Positions 12,461-25,020 of a stretch of DNA of 64,000 nt are shown here, one piece after another. The position numbers and the translations under genes were made by a program. The first letter of the stretch is position 1; each line of letters opens with the position of its first letter. This DNA comes from Neocallimastix lanati (nom. inval.). Its lineage: Eukaryota > Neocallimastigomycota > Neocallimastigomycetes > Neocallimastigales > Neocallimastigaceae. The stretch spans positions 345,001-409,000 of the forward strand of contig JACVTC010000011.1 in the NCBI GenBank assembly GCA_016946835.1, in the 5' to 3' direction. The notes under the pieces are model-generated. The model was not told the DNA's origin. It was given only the letters and a program-made list of their open reading frames with translations, and searched no databases.

Positions 12461-14155
12461 ATAATTTTTTTTTTTAACTGAAAAAAGGATAAATTTTAAA
12501 ATAAAATTAAATCGAAATGAAAGGAAGATTAATAATAATATATTATTTTTTACTTTTATATACTTTTGTTTTTGTCATTAAATTATTCTTTTTATTCTTA
12601 GATTAACATAAGAAAACTATTAATTGGATGAATATTTAAGTAACATTATTCATGTTTATTTATTTATTTTAATTATTAATAATTTTATTAATTTATTTAA
12701 AAAACAACAAAATTACAATAAATCTAAATTCCATATAAAATATATAATAAATTAATTAATTAATAAATAAATAAATAAGAAAAAAAAAAAAAAAAAGCAT
12801 TGATATTAAAAAAACTATTTTAATAATAAAGGTTATAATTAAAATTTTAAAAATTGACTAAAGTTGTTAATAAATGAAAAATTTCCAAAGAAAGTTTACA
12901 AAAAAAAAAAAAAAAAAAAAAAAAGAAGAAGAAGAAGAGATTAAAAATTCTTGAGCTAAAAATAATTAAAAATTACTAAAAATTATGTATTAAGGTGTGT
13001 TTAAAACATTTTTACTAAACCAGAGCAGTTTGATTTTAAATACAAATGATATAAATTGTATTAAGTTATTGATATATTACTAACTATACACAAGCATGTA
13101 TAATGGGTTGCACATTCACAATAGTTACCAATTAGCCATACCAGTTCGGCAAGCGAATTTTATTTCATTTTTTATTTCATTAATAGGGAAAACTCAATAA
13201 ATGAAGTTTAAAAAAAAAAAAAAAAAATTAATTTATTAAAATTAATTTATTTAAATATATTTTATAAATATTTTTTATTTTAATATATTTATAATGTATT
13301 TTTCATTATAATGTTATTAATATTTTAGTACTTTAAATAAATAAAGCAATGAAAAACTGTTATCTTCCTTGTTTAAAAGATAAAAAATAAAAATAAATAT
13401 ATTAATAAAAATTTACCTTTTTTTTTTTTTTTATGAATATATTAATGAAAAAATAAATTTTAAGGATATCATATATAAGCTCAAATTTTTTAAAAAATAA
13501 ATTTAAAAAGTAACATCAGCAAATAAGACATGTGATGTTTATTAAAATTATTTCTCAATCCGTATTTAAGTTATTATCATTAGATTTAATTTAATTATTG
13601 TTAATTTATTGTGGAGAAATAGTTTATTTCAATCCGTATTTGATGAACTTCAAAAACAAGTAATAGAAATTCTTTTTTATATTGTTTAAAGATATTCCAT
13701 TAATTTATAAAAAAGAAATAAAAAATATATGTATATATATATTTTATGGAAAAAACAGTTATTGTTTCTATAATAAAAATTTTATATTCTTTTTTAAATT
13801 AATTATTTATATATATATAAAAGTATCCCAAAAGAAAATAAAAGCATTTAAATAAAAAAATTTTTATTTATAGATTATATTTATGTTTTAATACATTTTT
13901 AAACAATACTTATTTCGTATTAGTCAATTACCTCTATAAAATAATTAATAATTTTAAAGTCAATTATGATAAATACAAAATCATTCTATTATATATACTT
14001 TTTGAATAAAAGATTACAATTTTTTTTATATATTAATTTCTTTAATTTTTTTTTATCATTTATATATGTATTTAAAAAAAATATAAAAAAAAAAAAAAAA
14101 AAGAATAGAAAAAACGATATTTAAGAATTTTAATTAATTTTTATATTTAAATTAA
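12461..14155. other. AT-rich non-coding DNA
   Basis: No gene is supportable. A less AT-rich patch at about 13050-13170 (with ATGGGTTGCACATTCACAA and CAGTTCGGCAAGCG) looks like a relic. The phrase TTTCAATCCGTATTT, or a close copy, occurs at about 13553 and 13627. A GAA microsatellite lies near 12925. Confidence 0.65.
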
Positions 14156-14968
14156 CTACATAAGATAAAGAAGGTAAGTAGCAATGATAATTATTGAAGC
14201 AATAGTTAAGGATTGGAATGAAGATCTGAAATTAGCAGCATCTTTTTCGTTATTAAGACCATTATCATCAAGATCTGAAATTGAACTACATGAATCGTAA
14301 CCTATACCAGTGAAATTTTCCTTACATCTACAAATGCCATTGCTATCTTTTTGTGCATTACTGACACAATTTGAACATTCATAGTTTTCATACTCACATT
14401 TGGAATCCTTGCTATCTTTTTTGAAACATAATTCTGTGTTTTTGTATTTACAAACATGATTAACGGTTGTGTATGAAAGATCTGGAACTTTTCCATATAA
14501 TAAAGTATTGTCAGAAACGTCACTAATAAAATAATTTATAATTAAAAAAAAAAAAAATTTAAAATATTAATAATATTATACAATAATATTTCAAAAAGTA
14601 TTTATTTTCTTTACATTTCAGTCATTATAAGCTTTTCTATAGATGAAGGTATCTCACCAGATAAATTGTTTTTATTAAGAATACTATTATATAAATAAAA
14701 AAATTTAAAAAAAAAAAAAAAAATAGTATATAATAATAATAATAGATTAGTTTTTAATTATATATTTTAAAATCATTTAAAATCATTAATTCATTATATA
14801 TACATATTATGAATATATATTATTATAATATTTACAGATATTTTAATGATGATAAATCACCAATAGCCTTAGGAATTTCACCTTCTAATTTATTATTTGA
14901 TAAATTCCTGTTTTTATTTTAATTTTTTTTAATAGAAATATTAAAAATAAGTATAATTAAATATTGAA

Positions 14969-15010
<42 letters not shown>

Positions 15011-15599
15011 ATTGTTTTTTTTAAGATAATTAATATTTAAGAAAAAAATTATTATCTTACAATTTTACTAAATCTTTAATTTGTACTATAGCATCAGGAA
15101 TTGTACCATTTAAATTATTACTACCTAAATCCCTATTTAGAATTTTTGTAAATATATATTTATATATATATTTAAAAAAGATATATTAAAAATTAATTTC
15201 TTTTAATTTATTGATAAATTATATATATCAACGTTATATATATATATATATTTACTTACAATACTCTAAGATTTTTAAAGTTTTTTACTTCTTCTATAAT
15301 ATTTCCTTCAATAGAATTTTCATTTAGAATACTATTTTATTTATAATATTTTTAAATTTTAGTTTTAATATATTTATTTATAAAAATTAAAAAATATAAA
15401 ATATTAAATCTTCATTATATTTATTTACAGATCTGTTAAGAGAGGAAGTTCAGTAATTTCCTTTGGGAAACTTGTTATTTTATTCTTTGAAAGATTTCTA
15501 TTATTTATTAATAATAATTATTTTTAATAAAATTTATATTATTATTATTAATTATTATTAGTTTTTATAAATAATAAAAAACATTATTTAAATATTACT

Positions 15600-15633
<34 letters not shown>

Positions 15634-16581
15634 CTACTTACAAAGTTTTTAAATTTGTTAATTTTGAAATATTTGAAGGAATCTCACCAGAAATTTCATT
15701 CCCACTTAAATTTCTATAAATCAAGGATAAATTAAAAATAAAAATATAAAATTAATATTCATTTTTTAATTGTAAAATAGTATAATATAATTAATATAAT
15801 AATATATTATTTAAAAATTTAAAAATAATTATTACAATTCAACTAGACTTCCCAAATTTTCGAAGTCGCTAGGAAGAGATCCCTTAATACCCTTATTACT
15901 AATATTTCTATTTTGTATTTTATATAGAAATATATATATCATTTTTATTTATTAATTTTCGTATACATAATTAAAAAAAATTATTTAATTAATTAAAATA
16001 ATTATTATAATAAAAATAATAATATATATTTATAATATTTATTTATTTTCTTTAAAAAAAAAATAAAAAAAAAAAAAAAAAAAAAATACAATATATATAT
16101 ATAATTTAATAAATTTTAAATAAATAAGAAGATTAAATTTACAAAACTGTCAATTGACTTAGGTCACCGAATGATGCAGGAAATTCTGATTCTGTAATAG
16201 TCATGTCATTAATATTACTTTTTTATTTTTATATTTTTCATATTAAAAAAACAAAACGAAATATAACATATTAATTAAATATAACAAAATAAAAATAACT
16301 TCATTAATATATTATTATTATATATGATTATATAATAATAATAATAGTAGGAAGTATTTTAATAATTATTAATATATAGTGTAAAATATATTTATAGATT
16401 TTTACATGTAAGTAATATGATCTTTATTGCATTTAATATATGGATAACCTAATGAACAACAGTCATAGGATTCTTCCTGTCCTAATAATGTATTTAGAAA
16501 ATTACATTCATTTTTTGCATCAGCTAAAACACTACCAATAGCTGTTAATAAAATGCATAATTTTTTTCCACTAATAAACAT
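14156..16581 (-). CDS. Secreted leucine-rich-repeat protein, one LRR per exon
   Basis: Ten exons on the minus strand: 16581-16406, 16217-16143, 15907-15836, 15713-15642, 15497-15429, 15331-15260, 15132-15061, 14907-14836, 14683-14615, 14522-14156. They give 371 residues. All nine introns are phase 2 with GTAAxx donors, and exons 2-9 are 69-75 nt, each one LRR of 23-25 residues. The repeats fit the plant-type pattern, e.g. NLSGNEISGEIPSNISKLTN and NLSNNKLEGEIPKAIGDLSS. Residues 1-20 form a signal peptide, followed by a Cys-containing N-cap (CNFLN...YDCCSLGYPYIKC). After the LRRs comes a Cys-rich segment (VCKYKN...CEYENYECSNC...GICRCKENFTGIGYDSC) resembling an EGF-like module. The protein ends in a hydrophobic stretch (SLTIASIIIIATYLLYLM) with no cytoplasmic tail, consistent with a GPI signal or a tail anchor. 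Role is inferred as surface binding; no partner is known. Confidence 0.88.
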
Positions 16582-17379
16582 TTTTCTCTTTATATATATA
16601 AACTCTTTTTTTTTTTTCTTTTATTAAGAATTCTCTTTATTTACTTTTTTTCCCTTTATAACTTTATTTACTCTTCTTAAAAATATTTCTTAAAAAAAAA
16701 ATTTTTTTTTTCAATTTTTTATATAATTTATATAAAAATAAATAAATAGATGAATATTTTGAATTAAATAAATAAAAGTAAAAGAATAAATATAATATAT
16801 ATATTTAATTAAGATATTATTATAAACTTTAATATTTAAAAAAAAAAAAAAAAATGAAAAAAAAAAAAAAGAATTTATATAATTATTATTTACAAATTTT
16901 AAACCAAATTAATTACTTTCTAAACATAAATATATGAATATATTAATTTTTCATTTATAGTAATTAATCCTTTTTTAAATAAGATTATGCTAATTATGTT
17001 ATTTATAATTAAATATATATATGATTGTAATTATTATTAGCATTATTACATTTATTACAAAAATACATTATAGGGAAGCATATGATAATTTGATAATGAA
17101 TAAAATATATATTTATTATCATTATAATTATTTTTTATCCTCTTTTTTATTTTCTATATACATTTTAAATTTTATTATTATTTTTTTTTCTTCTTAATGT
17201 ATCATATATCATTCTAATTAAAAAATGAATTATAAAACTTTTATTTTATATATATATATTTTTCCCTTCATAACCATTAATAAAAATAAATATATATTAT
17301 AAATAAAATTTTTATATTTTGTTCATCAATAATAAATTTTAATTTTTTTACTATTTAGGTTTTTAAAATTTAAAGAATA

Positions 17380-17429
<50 letters not shown>

Positions 17430-18138
17430 GATGATATAATTAAATTTTATTACATACAAATAGATAAAAAAAAAAATTATTTACCTTATTATAACTATTA
17501 AGAAATAAAAATTTAAAGTTTATAAAATTATTAAATATCCCATTAAATAAATGAAAAAAAAAAAAAAAAAAAAAAAAAAAATAGTAATAATAATAATAAT
17601 TTTAATTATTATGAATATGAATTTATTTTAAAAATTTTATTATGGATATAACTTATAAAAAAAAAGGAATCAATAAAAAAAAAAAGTTTATATAAATAAA
17701 ATTATAAATTTTTAAATTTAATATTCTAAAAAATGCAAAATTATTATATGATTGAAATTTTAGAATTATATAAATGGTAAAATATCCCAATTATGTATAT
17801 AAATGAAACTTTTTTTATTTTTCGAACTAGGAATAAACTTTGTTTAATAATATTTTAATATAATTAAAATAAAAGATAATTTTAATTACTCTATCTAAAA
17901 AATAATGAAAAAAAAAAAAAATTACATTAAAATACTAGATTTATATGAATGAAATAAATAATACAAAATTTTTATTACTTTAAAAAGAAATTATAAAAAA
18001 AAAATTAAAATTTAACCTATTATTAAAAATAATTTTCCATTTTAAAAAAATAATTAAATATCTATATTACATTAAAAATTCAAATAATATGATTAAATTT
18101 GAACATTTGTAAATTGTATTAATTTGGCATGTATATCT

Positions 18139-18173
<35 letters not shown>

Positions 18174-18380
18174 TCAAATATAATGTATTAATAATAAATA
18201 TGAATATGTCGAAATCTACCTTTGTCATTAAAATTAAAAAGAATAAAAAGAAGATTATGTTAAATTGATTTAATTTTAATATTAAAAAGATCATGTTAAA
18301 CTGCTGTAATTTTTTAATTTAATTCAAAATAAAATTAAAAATACAAATATAATAGTAATAAAAAAAATAACATTAATTAT

Positions 18381-18417
<37 letters not shown>

Positions 18418-18873
18418 ATCTTTATCCACAATAAACATTAAAAAAAATTATATTAATTGATAAAATTGATTTAATTGATTAAAATAAATATTTTATATTA
18501 TATTATTCATTTATTTAATTATTTTTTATTTATTCTTAATTATTTAAAAGTTAAATAAATATATATATAATTATTCCGAAATTATTTTAAACAATTTTTT
18601 TAATCTATTCAATTTATTATAATAAAATTGTATTTTTTTTATTGATATATAATATTCAAAAATTTTTGTTAAATTTATTTAATATTCTAAAATTTTTTGA
18701 TAGTTTTATATTCATATAAGTAGAATATTATAAATTTAAATATTATTTAATATTCAAATTTATTTAATATTCTAAAATTTTTTGATAGTTTTATATTTAT
18801 TTAAGTAGAATATTATAAATTTAAATAATTTATTTTTTTTTTATACATTTTTATTTTAAATTTATAATTATAT
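16582..18873. other. AT-rich non-coding DNA between two minus-strand genes
   Basis: Should hold the promoter of the LRR gene (adjacent to 16581) and the 3' end of the F-box gene (adjacent to 18874). Several poly-A runs of 20-40 bases (about 17390-17427, 17551-17580, 18381-18415) and a poly-T run near 18141-18170. No gene is supportable. Confidence 0.7.
18671..18826 (+). repeat. Tandem duplication, ~71-bp copies with 85-bp period
   Basis: Copy 1 at 18671-18741 and copy 2 at 18756-18826 share AAATTTATTTAATATTCTAA, TTTTTTGATAGTTTTATATT and AAGTAGAATATTATAAATTT with few differences. It lies just downstream of the F-box gene stop codon. Confidence 0.85.
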
Positions 18874-21234
18874 TTATATTGATTGTTTAATTAATTCAAG
18901 ATCATTAATGTTAAAACAGTAAGTTGATTTATTCTTCTTTAATGAAGAAAAATTAATATTCATATTAGAATTATACAGTTTTTTAATATCAAAATTTTGG
19001 GGTATGTTTAATTCTAATTTTTCTAAATTAGTTTTACATATAAGGTTTTTAATATTGTGGGGTTCAACATCATCATTCAAGGATATGGTTAGAGATTTTA
19101 AATGATGACTCTCTTTATTTTTATTATTTGTTTCATTCTCTATTAATGTCTTGATACATTTATCATTAAACCATGGCCCTGAAACAATTAAATTTTCTAG
19201 AGAAGAACAGTCTTTTATGACATTATGAATATTATAAAAATATTTTGGAATGGGTTCTATGATAAATAATTTTAATTCCTGTAAATTTGGTAACTGTTTT
19301 AACCAACCATTAAAGTCTGAAATATTAAACCAGAGATGATAAGTATATGAACTATGAAGAATTAATGATTTCAAATTTGATAAAATTGGAAATGAACTGA
19401 AATTATTTTTTTCCTCCTTTTCCTGTATTTGTTTATCCCATTTAGTATTGGAAATATTATTGGTACTTGAATGAGATTTAACTTTAATATCTTGAATAAC
19501 AACTGTTTCAAGATTTGGATTATTAATAAAAAAGGACTTTAGTATAATTAAACGTACAGAAAATGAAAGGGTTAAATGGGTAAGATTATGGCAAGATTTT
19601 GCTATAATTTTCCAAGTATAATATCCAGGATTATTTATTAAATTTAAAAACTTGTCTAAATCTACGGAAAAGCTTTTTATTTTATGATAGTCTATGGTGT
19701 GAGAATTTCTTTTTTCTATTACATTTATAATTGTTTTGAATTGAGAATAGTATTTTTCTAATATAAAGGAAAGATTTTCATCAGGGTTAATATATTGTAC
19801 AAGTTTATCTTCTGTATTCATATCATTTTCATTATTAACTACACTATTATTGTTATGATTATCGTTATTATTTTCAGCAGTATTATTTTCATTATTATTG
19901 TTTTCATTATTATTATTTTCATTATTATTATTTTCATTATTATCATTTTCATTATTATTATTTTCATTATTATTATTTTCATTATTATTATTTTCATTAT
20001 TATTATTTTCATTATTATTATTTTCATTTTCATTAGATGATAATGTTTGATTTGTCATACTTCTTTCTTTTAAGTAATTGATATAGCTTTCTTGTAAATT
20101 TGACGAAGATACTAGTTCTTCATTATTATAATGAAATTGAAGTAAATCTTTATCACTATTTAATCGTAATGATTTTAATGTTGAAAAACAGTTCATGTTA
20201 TACTCATATGTTAATAAATAAAGAGTATAGGATGAAAGTGGTTTATTCAACGAAAAACCAAAATGTTTTAAACTTTTTAATTGATATATATAACATAATA
20301 GAATATATTCATCATAATTTACTTGTTCTAAAAGAATTGTCTTTATATTTGAGCAATATACTGGAAGATATAATAAATCTTTATATGGTAACTGACAATA
20401 GAAAAAATCAATATGTTTTATGTTATTAACGTATTTAAATACACTTTCACTTAATTGTATTCCATTATTGTATGTAATATATACATTTTCCATTATTAAT
20501 TTCTGTATATTCATAGGTGGGAGTATAATTTTATTTATATCGATATTTTCATAATCATAGTTGTTTGAAATTTCATTATTTTCAGTATCAGACCTATTAA
20601 ACAATTTTGTTAAGAACATTTTTACTTTTCCATAAACTGAATTTTCTACAGGACCTGAAATAAATGATGGAAAAGAATGACAATATTTCAAATATGTTGA
20701 AATTGCATTTATAGCCTTCATGAATCTTTCGTTCTTATAAGATTCTTCTTCATCCTCATTTTCATCTTCAATGTATATATTTTTTATGTAACTTAGATAA
20801 GGATAATACGGAATACATAAATTTTCATTTTTAAGGTAAAATTCTTTCATAACGTTCAACTCCTTTTTATCTTTTTTACTTAAAAATGCTTTATATTCTT
20901 TATAAAATTGAAGCAATTTATTATTATACCATTGATTCTCATTATTTATAACAGAATGAAATACCTTTTCATTAGCTTTACTTTCAATAATAATCTTGTA
21001 ATAAATACTATAGTAATCGATAAATGTTAATAAATAGGGTAAAAATGAATTATTTGTTAAATAAATGGTATTCCACAGACAAGCTATGGCAACTTTAGAT
21101 AAATTTTTGTTCGTAATTAACACATTGTATAAACTTTTTTTATCTAAATATCCAAATATTTTGTTTAGTATTTCTAATGGTAATTTATTAATATCATGGT
21201 TTCTTTTTTCTATTTTCTTATTTTTTATATTCAT
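18874..21234 (-). CDS. F-box protein with LRR-like C-terminal region
   Basis: A single-exon gene for 786 residues. Residues about 15-60 match an F-box (INKLPLEILNKIFGYLDKKS, then NVLITNKNLSKVA...LWNTIYL), the Skp1-binding module of SCF ubiquitin ligases. The rest contains irregular leucine-rich segments such as NLTHLTLSFSVRL, NLETVVIQDI, LSNLKSLILHSS and LPNLQELKLFII, as in substrate-recognising F-box/LRR proteins. A poly-Asn/Glu insert (ENNNN repeats, about residues 400-458) interrupts the LRR region and is encoded by a 15-bp minisatellite. The start at 21234 is the first Met in frame and leads directly into the F-box. The substrate cannot be predicted. No intron is needed, unlike several neighbours. 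Confidence 0.85.
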   Translation of the reverse strand: MNIKNKKIEKRNHDINKLPLEILNKIFGYLDKKSLYNVLITNKNLSKVAIACLWNTIYLTNNSFLPYLLTFIDYYSIYYKIIIESKANEKVFHSVINNENQWYNNKLLQFYKEYKAFLSKKDKKELNVMKEFYLKNENLCIPYYPYLSYIKNIYIEDENEDEEESYKNERFMKAINAISTYLKYCHSFPSFISGPVENSVYGKVKMFLTKLFNRSDTENNEISNNYDYENIDINKIILPPMNIQKLIMENVYITYNNGIQLSESVFKYVNNIKHIDFFYCQLPYKDLLYLPVYCSNIKTILLEQVNYDEYILLCYIYQLKSLKHFGFSLNKPLSSYTLYLLTYEYNMNCFSTLKSLRLNSDKDLLQFHYNNEELVSSSNLQESYINYLKERSMTNQTLSSNENENNNNENNNNENNNNENNNNENNNNENDNNENNNNENNNNENNNNENNTAENNNDNHNNNSVVNNENDMNTEDKLVQYINPDENLSFILEKYYSQFKTIINVIEKRNSHTIDYHKIKSFSVDLDKFLNLINNPGYYTWKIIAKSCHNLTHLTLSFSVRLIILKSFFINNPNLETVVIQDIKVKSHSSTNNISNTKWDKQIQEKEEKNNFSSFPILSNLKSLILHSSYTYHLWFNISDFNGWLKQLPNLQELKLFIIEPIPKYFYNIHNVIKDCSSLENLIVSGPWFNDKCIKTLIENETNNKNKESHHLKSLTISLNDDVEPHNIKNLICKTNLEKLELNIPQNFDIKKLYNSNMNINFSSLKKNKSTYCFNINDLELIKQSI
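19857..20035 (-). repeat. 15-bp coding minisatellite (ENNNN)n
   Basis: On the minus strand the unit GAAAATAATAATAAT encodes ENNNN and is repeated about ten times with occasional variants (NDNNE, NNTAE). The unit length preserves the reading frame of the F-box gene, so copy-number change is tolerated. Confidence 0.9.
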
Positions 21235-22746
21235 TATTTTTATAATTATTACTTGAAAGCTATATCTGATTTTTTTTTATTCCTTTTTTTTTTTTTTGTT
21301 TTACTATTAACAAAAAATATTATATATATAATTAAAAAGTGTATTATATATATAATATTTTTTATTTTACTTTATTTTTGTTGTTAACCTCAATAACTTT
21401 TACTTGATTTCTTATTTCAAATTACTTCGCTAAAAAAAATTTTTAACAAAAAATATTAATAAAAGGAAAGAAAAGAAAAGAAAAAAGGAAATAAAAAGAA
21501 ATAATATAATATTTATTAAACATTTTTATTAATAATAATTTTTGTCTAAAAAACTATATAAAACTATAAAAAGTATCATTTTTGTTCTAAAGTATTTTTT
21601 TATATATAGATTAAATATTAAATTCAAATAGATTTTAATTCTATATTAAAATCAATTCTTCAACCTGAAATTTGATTTGCTAGTTTTTATTAATATTGAT
21701 TGTTACACAATAAATAAAATTTTTGGTTTATTGTTTATGTTATATTAATAATTATATATTAATTTAACATAAATAATAATTTAATAAATAATAATTTTAA
21801 TTTTATCTTATTATATTTTATTAATATTAATAAAATTTTCAAAATTGTTTATTAATAAAAAAAAAATGAAACTTCTTAATATTATAAAAGAACTTAAATT
21901 TATAATTACTTGATTATTTTTAATTAGTTATACTTGATGTTAGGCTTCTATAATTTTTTATTATTCATTATTTATTATTTATTATTTATTATTTATTATT
22001 TATTATTTATTATTTATTATTTATTATTTATTATTTATTATTTATTATTTATTATTTATTATTTATTATTTATTTATTATTTATTTATTTATTCTTTATT
22101 TATTCTTTATTTATTCTTTATTTATTATTTATTATTTATTATTTATTATTTATTATTTATTATTTATTAGTTATTAGATATTATTTATTATTTACTATTT
22201 TTATTTATTAGTTATTAGTTATATATTAGTTATTAGATTTTGTTTATTACTTATTATTTATTAGTTATTAGTTATTAGTTATTAGTTATTATTATTTTAT
22301 TTAATTTTAAATTTTAGCTATAAACTATAATTGATAATTGGTTTAATCAGTTTAAAAGATTAAATAAAATAAAAAGAAAAAAAAAAGATTTTAGATTTGA
22401 GATATTTAAATTAAAATTTTTTATTAATAAATTCTTTAAAACATAAATTATACTAAATTATAAATTATATATATATATATTTTAATTATAATATTTTTTT
22501 ATAATAGTACAATTTAAAAAATGGTCATTTTATAAAAAAAAAAAAAAAAAAATTTAATATTAAAAATATATTTTTAATCAATATTGCTATCTTCATCATA
22601 GATAAAATACAGAAGAATAAAATAATAATAATTATTAAAATTATTTTTATATGGACATTTTTTTTTAATTTTAGTACAAAAATTCTTAAAATGGTTAATT
22701 TAATATAATCTGTTAATTAAATCTAATTCTCTAGTATAATTAACTA

Positions 22747-22784
<38 letters not shown>

Positions 22785-22937
22785 AAAAAAAAATACATAA
22801 TATATAAATGGATAATATTCAGCTTTTTTTTTCATTTTCCTACAAAATAAAATAAATAATTTAAGAAAATAATAATAATAATAAAATAATAATAATAAAA
22901 TAAATTAATAATTATAAAATAATCAAAGTATTAAAAA
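21235..22937. other. AT-rich intergenic region between divergent genes
   Basis: Lies between the 5' ends of the F-box gene (minus) and the tetraspan gene (plus), so both promoters should be here. Includes the heptamer satellite listed separately and a poly-A run near 22752-22782. No control motif can be named with confidence. Confidence 0.7.
21955..22310 (+). repeat. Heptanucleotide satellite (TTATTTA)n, degenerating 3'
   Basis: About 120 bp of near-perfect 7-bp repeats, then interrupted units with TTTATTC and TTATTAG variants to about 22310. The same heptamer recurs at about 36170-36470. Because 7 is not a multiple of 3, the open frames seen across it are an artefact of the stop-free unit. 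Confidence 0.9.
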
Positions 22938-23071
22938 ATGGCTTGCTTTTGTTTTGGTAAGAAAGGAAAATTTTTCCCTAGAATTAATAAATGTATCCTC
23001 TGTTGTGGTTTAGATTTTGAAACATCAATCAAAGTTTGCACCATTATCATGACTGTATGTATGACTAAATG

Positions 23072-23112
<41 letters not shown>

Positions 23113-23727
23113 ATATATATATACATAAGAAATAAAATTAATTATAACAAACAATTATTAATAATTATATCTCTAAAAATATAATAATAATAATAATAAA
23201 AAAACTTTAGGTTCTTAGTATTATTTCTGCATATGGTTCAATGAAAGCCATTAATAGCTATTTTTCTGTATTAATTTATATAATTGTTTCTATATCTCTT
23301 ATCTTTTTAACAATTGGTCTTTATAAGGTATTTAAAATCTTAAAAATAAAAAAAAAAATATTTAATAAAAAACATATAAAAAAATAAAAAAAATAAAAAA
23401 ATAATAATTACCTATTAATTTTATCTTCAATTATCTTAATTTACAAAAGAATAAAGTATCATATATGAATCAATTTATATATGTATTTTTAGTATATTTA
23501 ATTATTTTAACCATTGCAGTTGTCGGAATTATTGGAATATACATTTATTTCGTACTTAATTATGGTAAAATCTACGACTATATTGAAAGAGCTTATAACT
23601 TTCTTGCTGAATCAGCAGACACAGAACAATCTTCATTAATTGTTACTGTTGGAATTTATATTGCTGTCTTTGTAATTTATTATATACTTCAAGTAAGTAA
23701 AATATATTATTATTATTATTATTATTA

Positions 23728-23771
<44 letters not shown>

Positions 23772-24005
23772 TTTATTTTTATTTTTATTATTATTATTAT
23801 TTTTATTTTTTATTTTTATTATTATTATTATTTTCTTATTTTTATATCTAATTTTTTTTTTATTTATTTTAAATATTTTTTTATGGTTAAAAAAAAAAAA
23901 AAACAGATATATTATTATATTGTTACTGGTTCATATATCCAAAGAGTAAAAGAAGAATTAAAAGATGGAGAATACAACAGAAAAATTGAAGAAAATAATT
24001 TATAA
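22938..24005 (+). CDS. Small four-span membrane protein
   Basis: Four exons, all joined in phase 0: 22938-23054, 23211-23327, 23450-23692, 23907-24005, encoding 191 residues. The N-terminus (MACFCFGKKGKFFPRINKCI then LCCG) is basic and rich in Cys that could be palmitoylated. Hydrophobic spans lie at about 34-55, 59-78, 84-113 and 139-165. An acidic loop (YIERAYNFLAESADTEQSS) separates spans 3 and 4, and a charged C-terminal tail (QRVKEELKDGEYNRKIEENNL) follows. The layout recalls tetraspan vesicle/lysosome proteins of the LAPTM4/MARVEL kind, but I see no family-defining motif. Introns 1 and 3 carry long A and TTA tracts. The exon 3 acceptor (ACAAAAG at 23449) was chosen because the nearer AG at 23456 would lead to an immediate stop. 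Confidence 0.75.
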
Positions 24006-24262
24006 TATGTTTAATTAAAGCATAATACATTTTATCAAACAGCTGTTACTTTTATAATTATTTTTTTTTTTGTTATTGAGTAAATGTAGCAAATAAATGT
24101 ATTAAAATATATATACATATAAATATTATTTTACTAACATTTGCTGAAGTAATTATTATTTTAATGGTTTTAAAATAGTTATTAATAAGTTACATTAAAA
24201 CTCAATAATAAAAAATGATACAGATGACTAATATATATTAAATAAATATATTAATTATTCAA

Positions 24263-24303
<41 letters not shown>

Positions 24304-24825
24304 GAAATAATAAGAACAATAGAATTGTATATAAAATAAAATAAAATAAATAATTGAAATATGGACATAAAGTCATAAAGTTCAAAATGAATAAAATATA
24401 AATAATTAAAATAAAATAAAAAAAAATAAATAATTAAAATACGAACACATAGAGTTCAGATGGAATAAAACAAAATAAAATAAAATAAGATAAAATAAAA
24501 TAAGATAAAATAAAATAAGATAAAATAAAATAAGATAAAATAAAATAAGATAAAATAAAATAAGATAAAATAAAATAAGATAAAATAAAATAAAATAAAA
24601 TAAAATAAAATAAAATAAAATAAAATAAAATAAAATAAAATAATTTAAATTAAATTAAATAAAATAAAATAAATATGCAATCTTCTTAATTAAATTTATT
24701 ATGATATATATATTATAATGAATTTTAATTATGTGTTATATATATATATTATTTTCTTATTTTTATATCTAAATTTTTTCTATTCATTTTGAATATATTT
24801 TAATATATACGTATTAAAAAACAAA
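24006..24825. other. 3' flank with simple repeats
   Basis: Non-coding. Holds an AAT microsatellite near 24260-24303 and the TAAAA/TAAGA satellite listed separately. A near-repeat of ATAATTAAAATACGAACACATAGAGTTC-type sequence occurs at about 24352-24395 and 24430-24465. Confidence 0.7.
24471..24642 (+). repeat. 15-bp satellite (TAAAATAAAATAAGA)n grading into (TAAAA)n
   Basis: About seven units of TAAAATAAAATAAGA are followed by a pure TAAAA pentamer array to about 24642. The G-bearing variant every third pentamer shows a higher-order unit that was itself amplified. Confidence 0.9.
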
Positions 24826-25020
24826 AAAAATCTTCACAACGTCTAACCGATATGGAAAAGAAGAAACCTCTTACTAGTCCTCCTAGTACATTTTACATAA
24901 ATAAGTAATTATTGTTCTTTACACAACGAATCTACGGATCTACGGAAATTAAATATCTTAATAATATTTCTCTTTGTATGAGGGAGAGTTCAGTGGTCTC
25001 CACCCTATCTACTATTTAAT
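24826..25020. other. GC-richer relic patch of unknown origin
   Basis: About 190 bp less AT-rich than its surroundings. It contains a hairpin TACTAG-TCCTC-CTAGTA (about 24877-24893), a tandem TCTACGGATCTACGGA (about 24931-24947) and GAGGGAGAGTTCAGTGGTCTCCACC. No open frame longer than about 25 codons, no poly-A tail and no tRNA fold. It could be a fragment of a transposable element. Confidence 0.4.
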
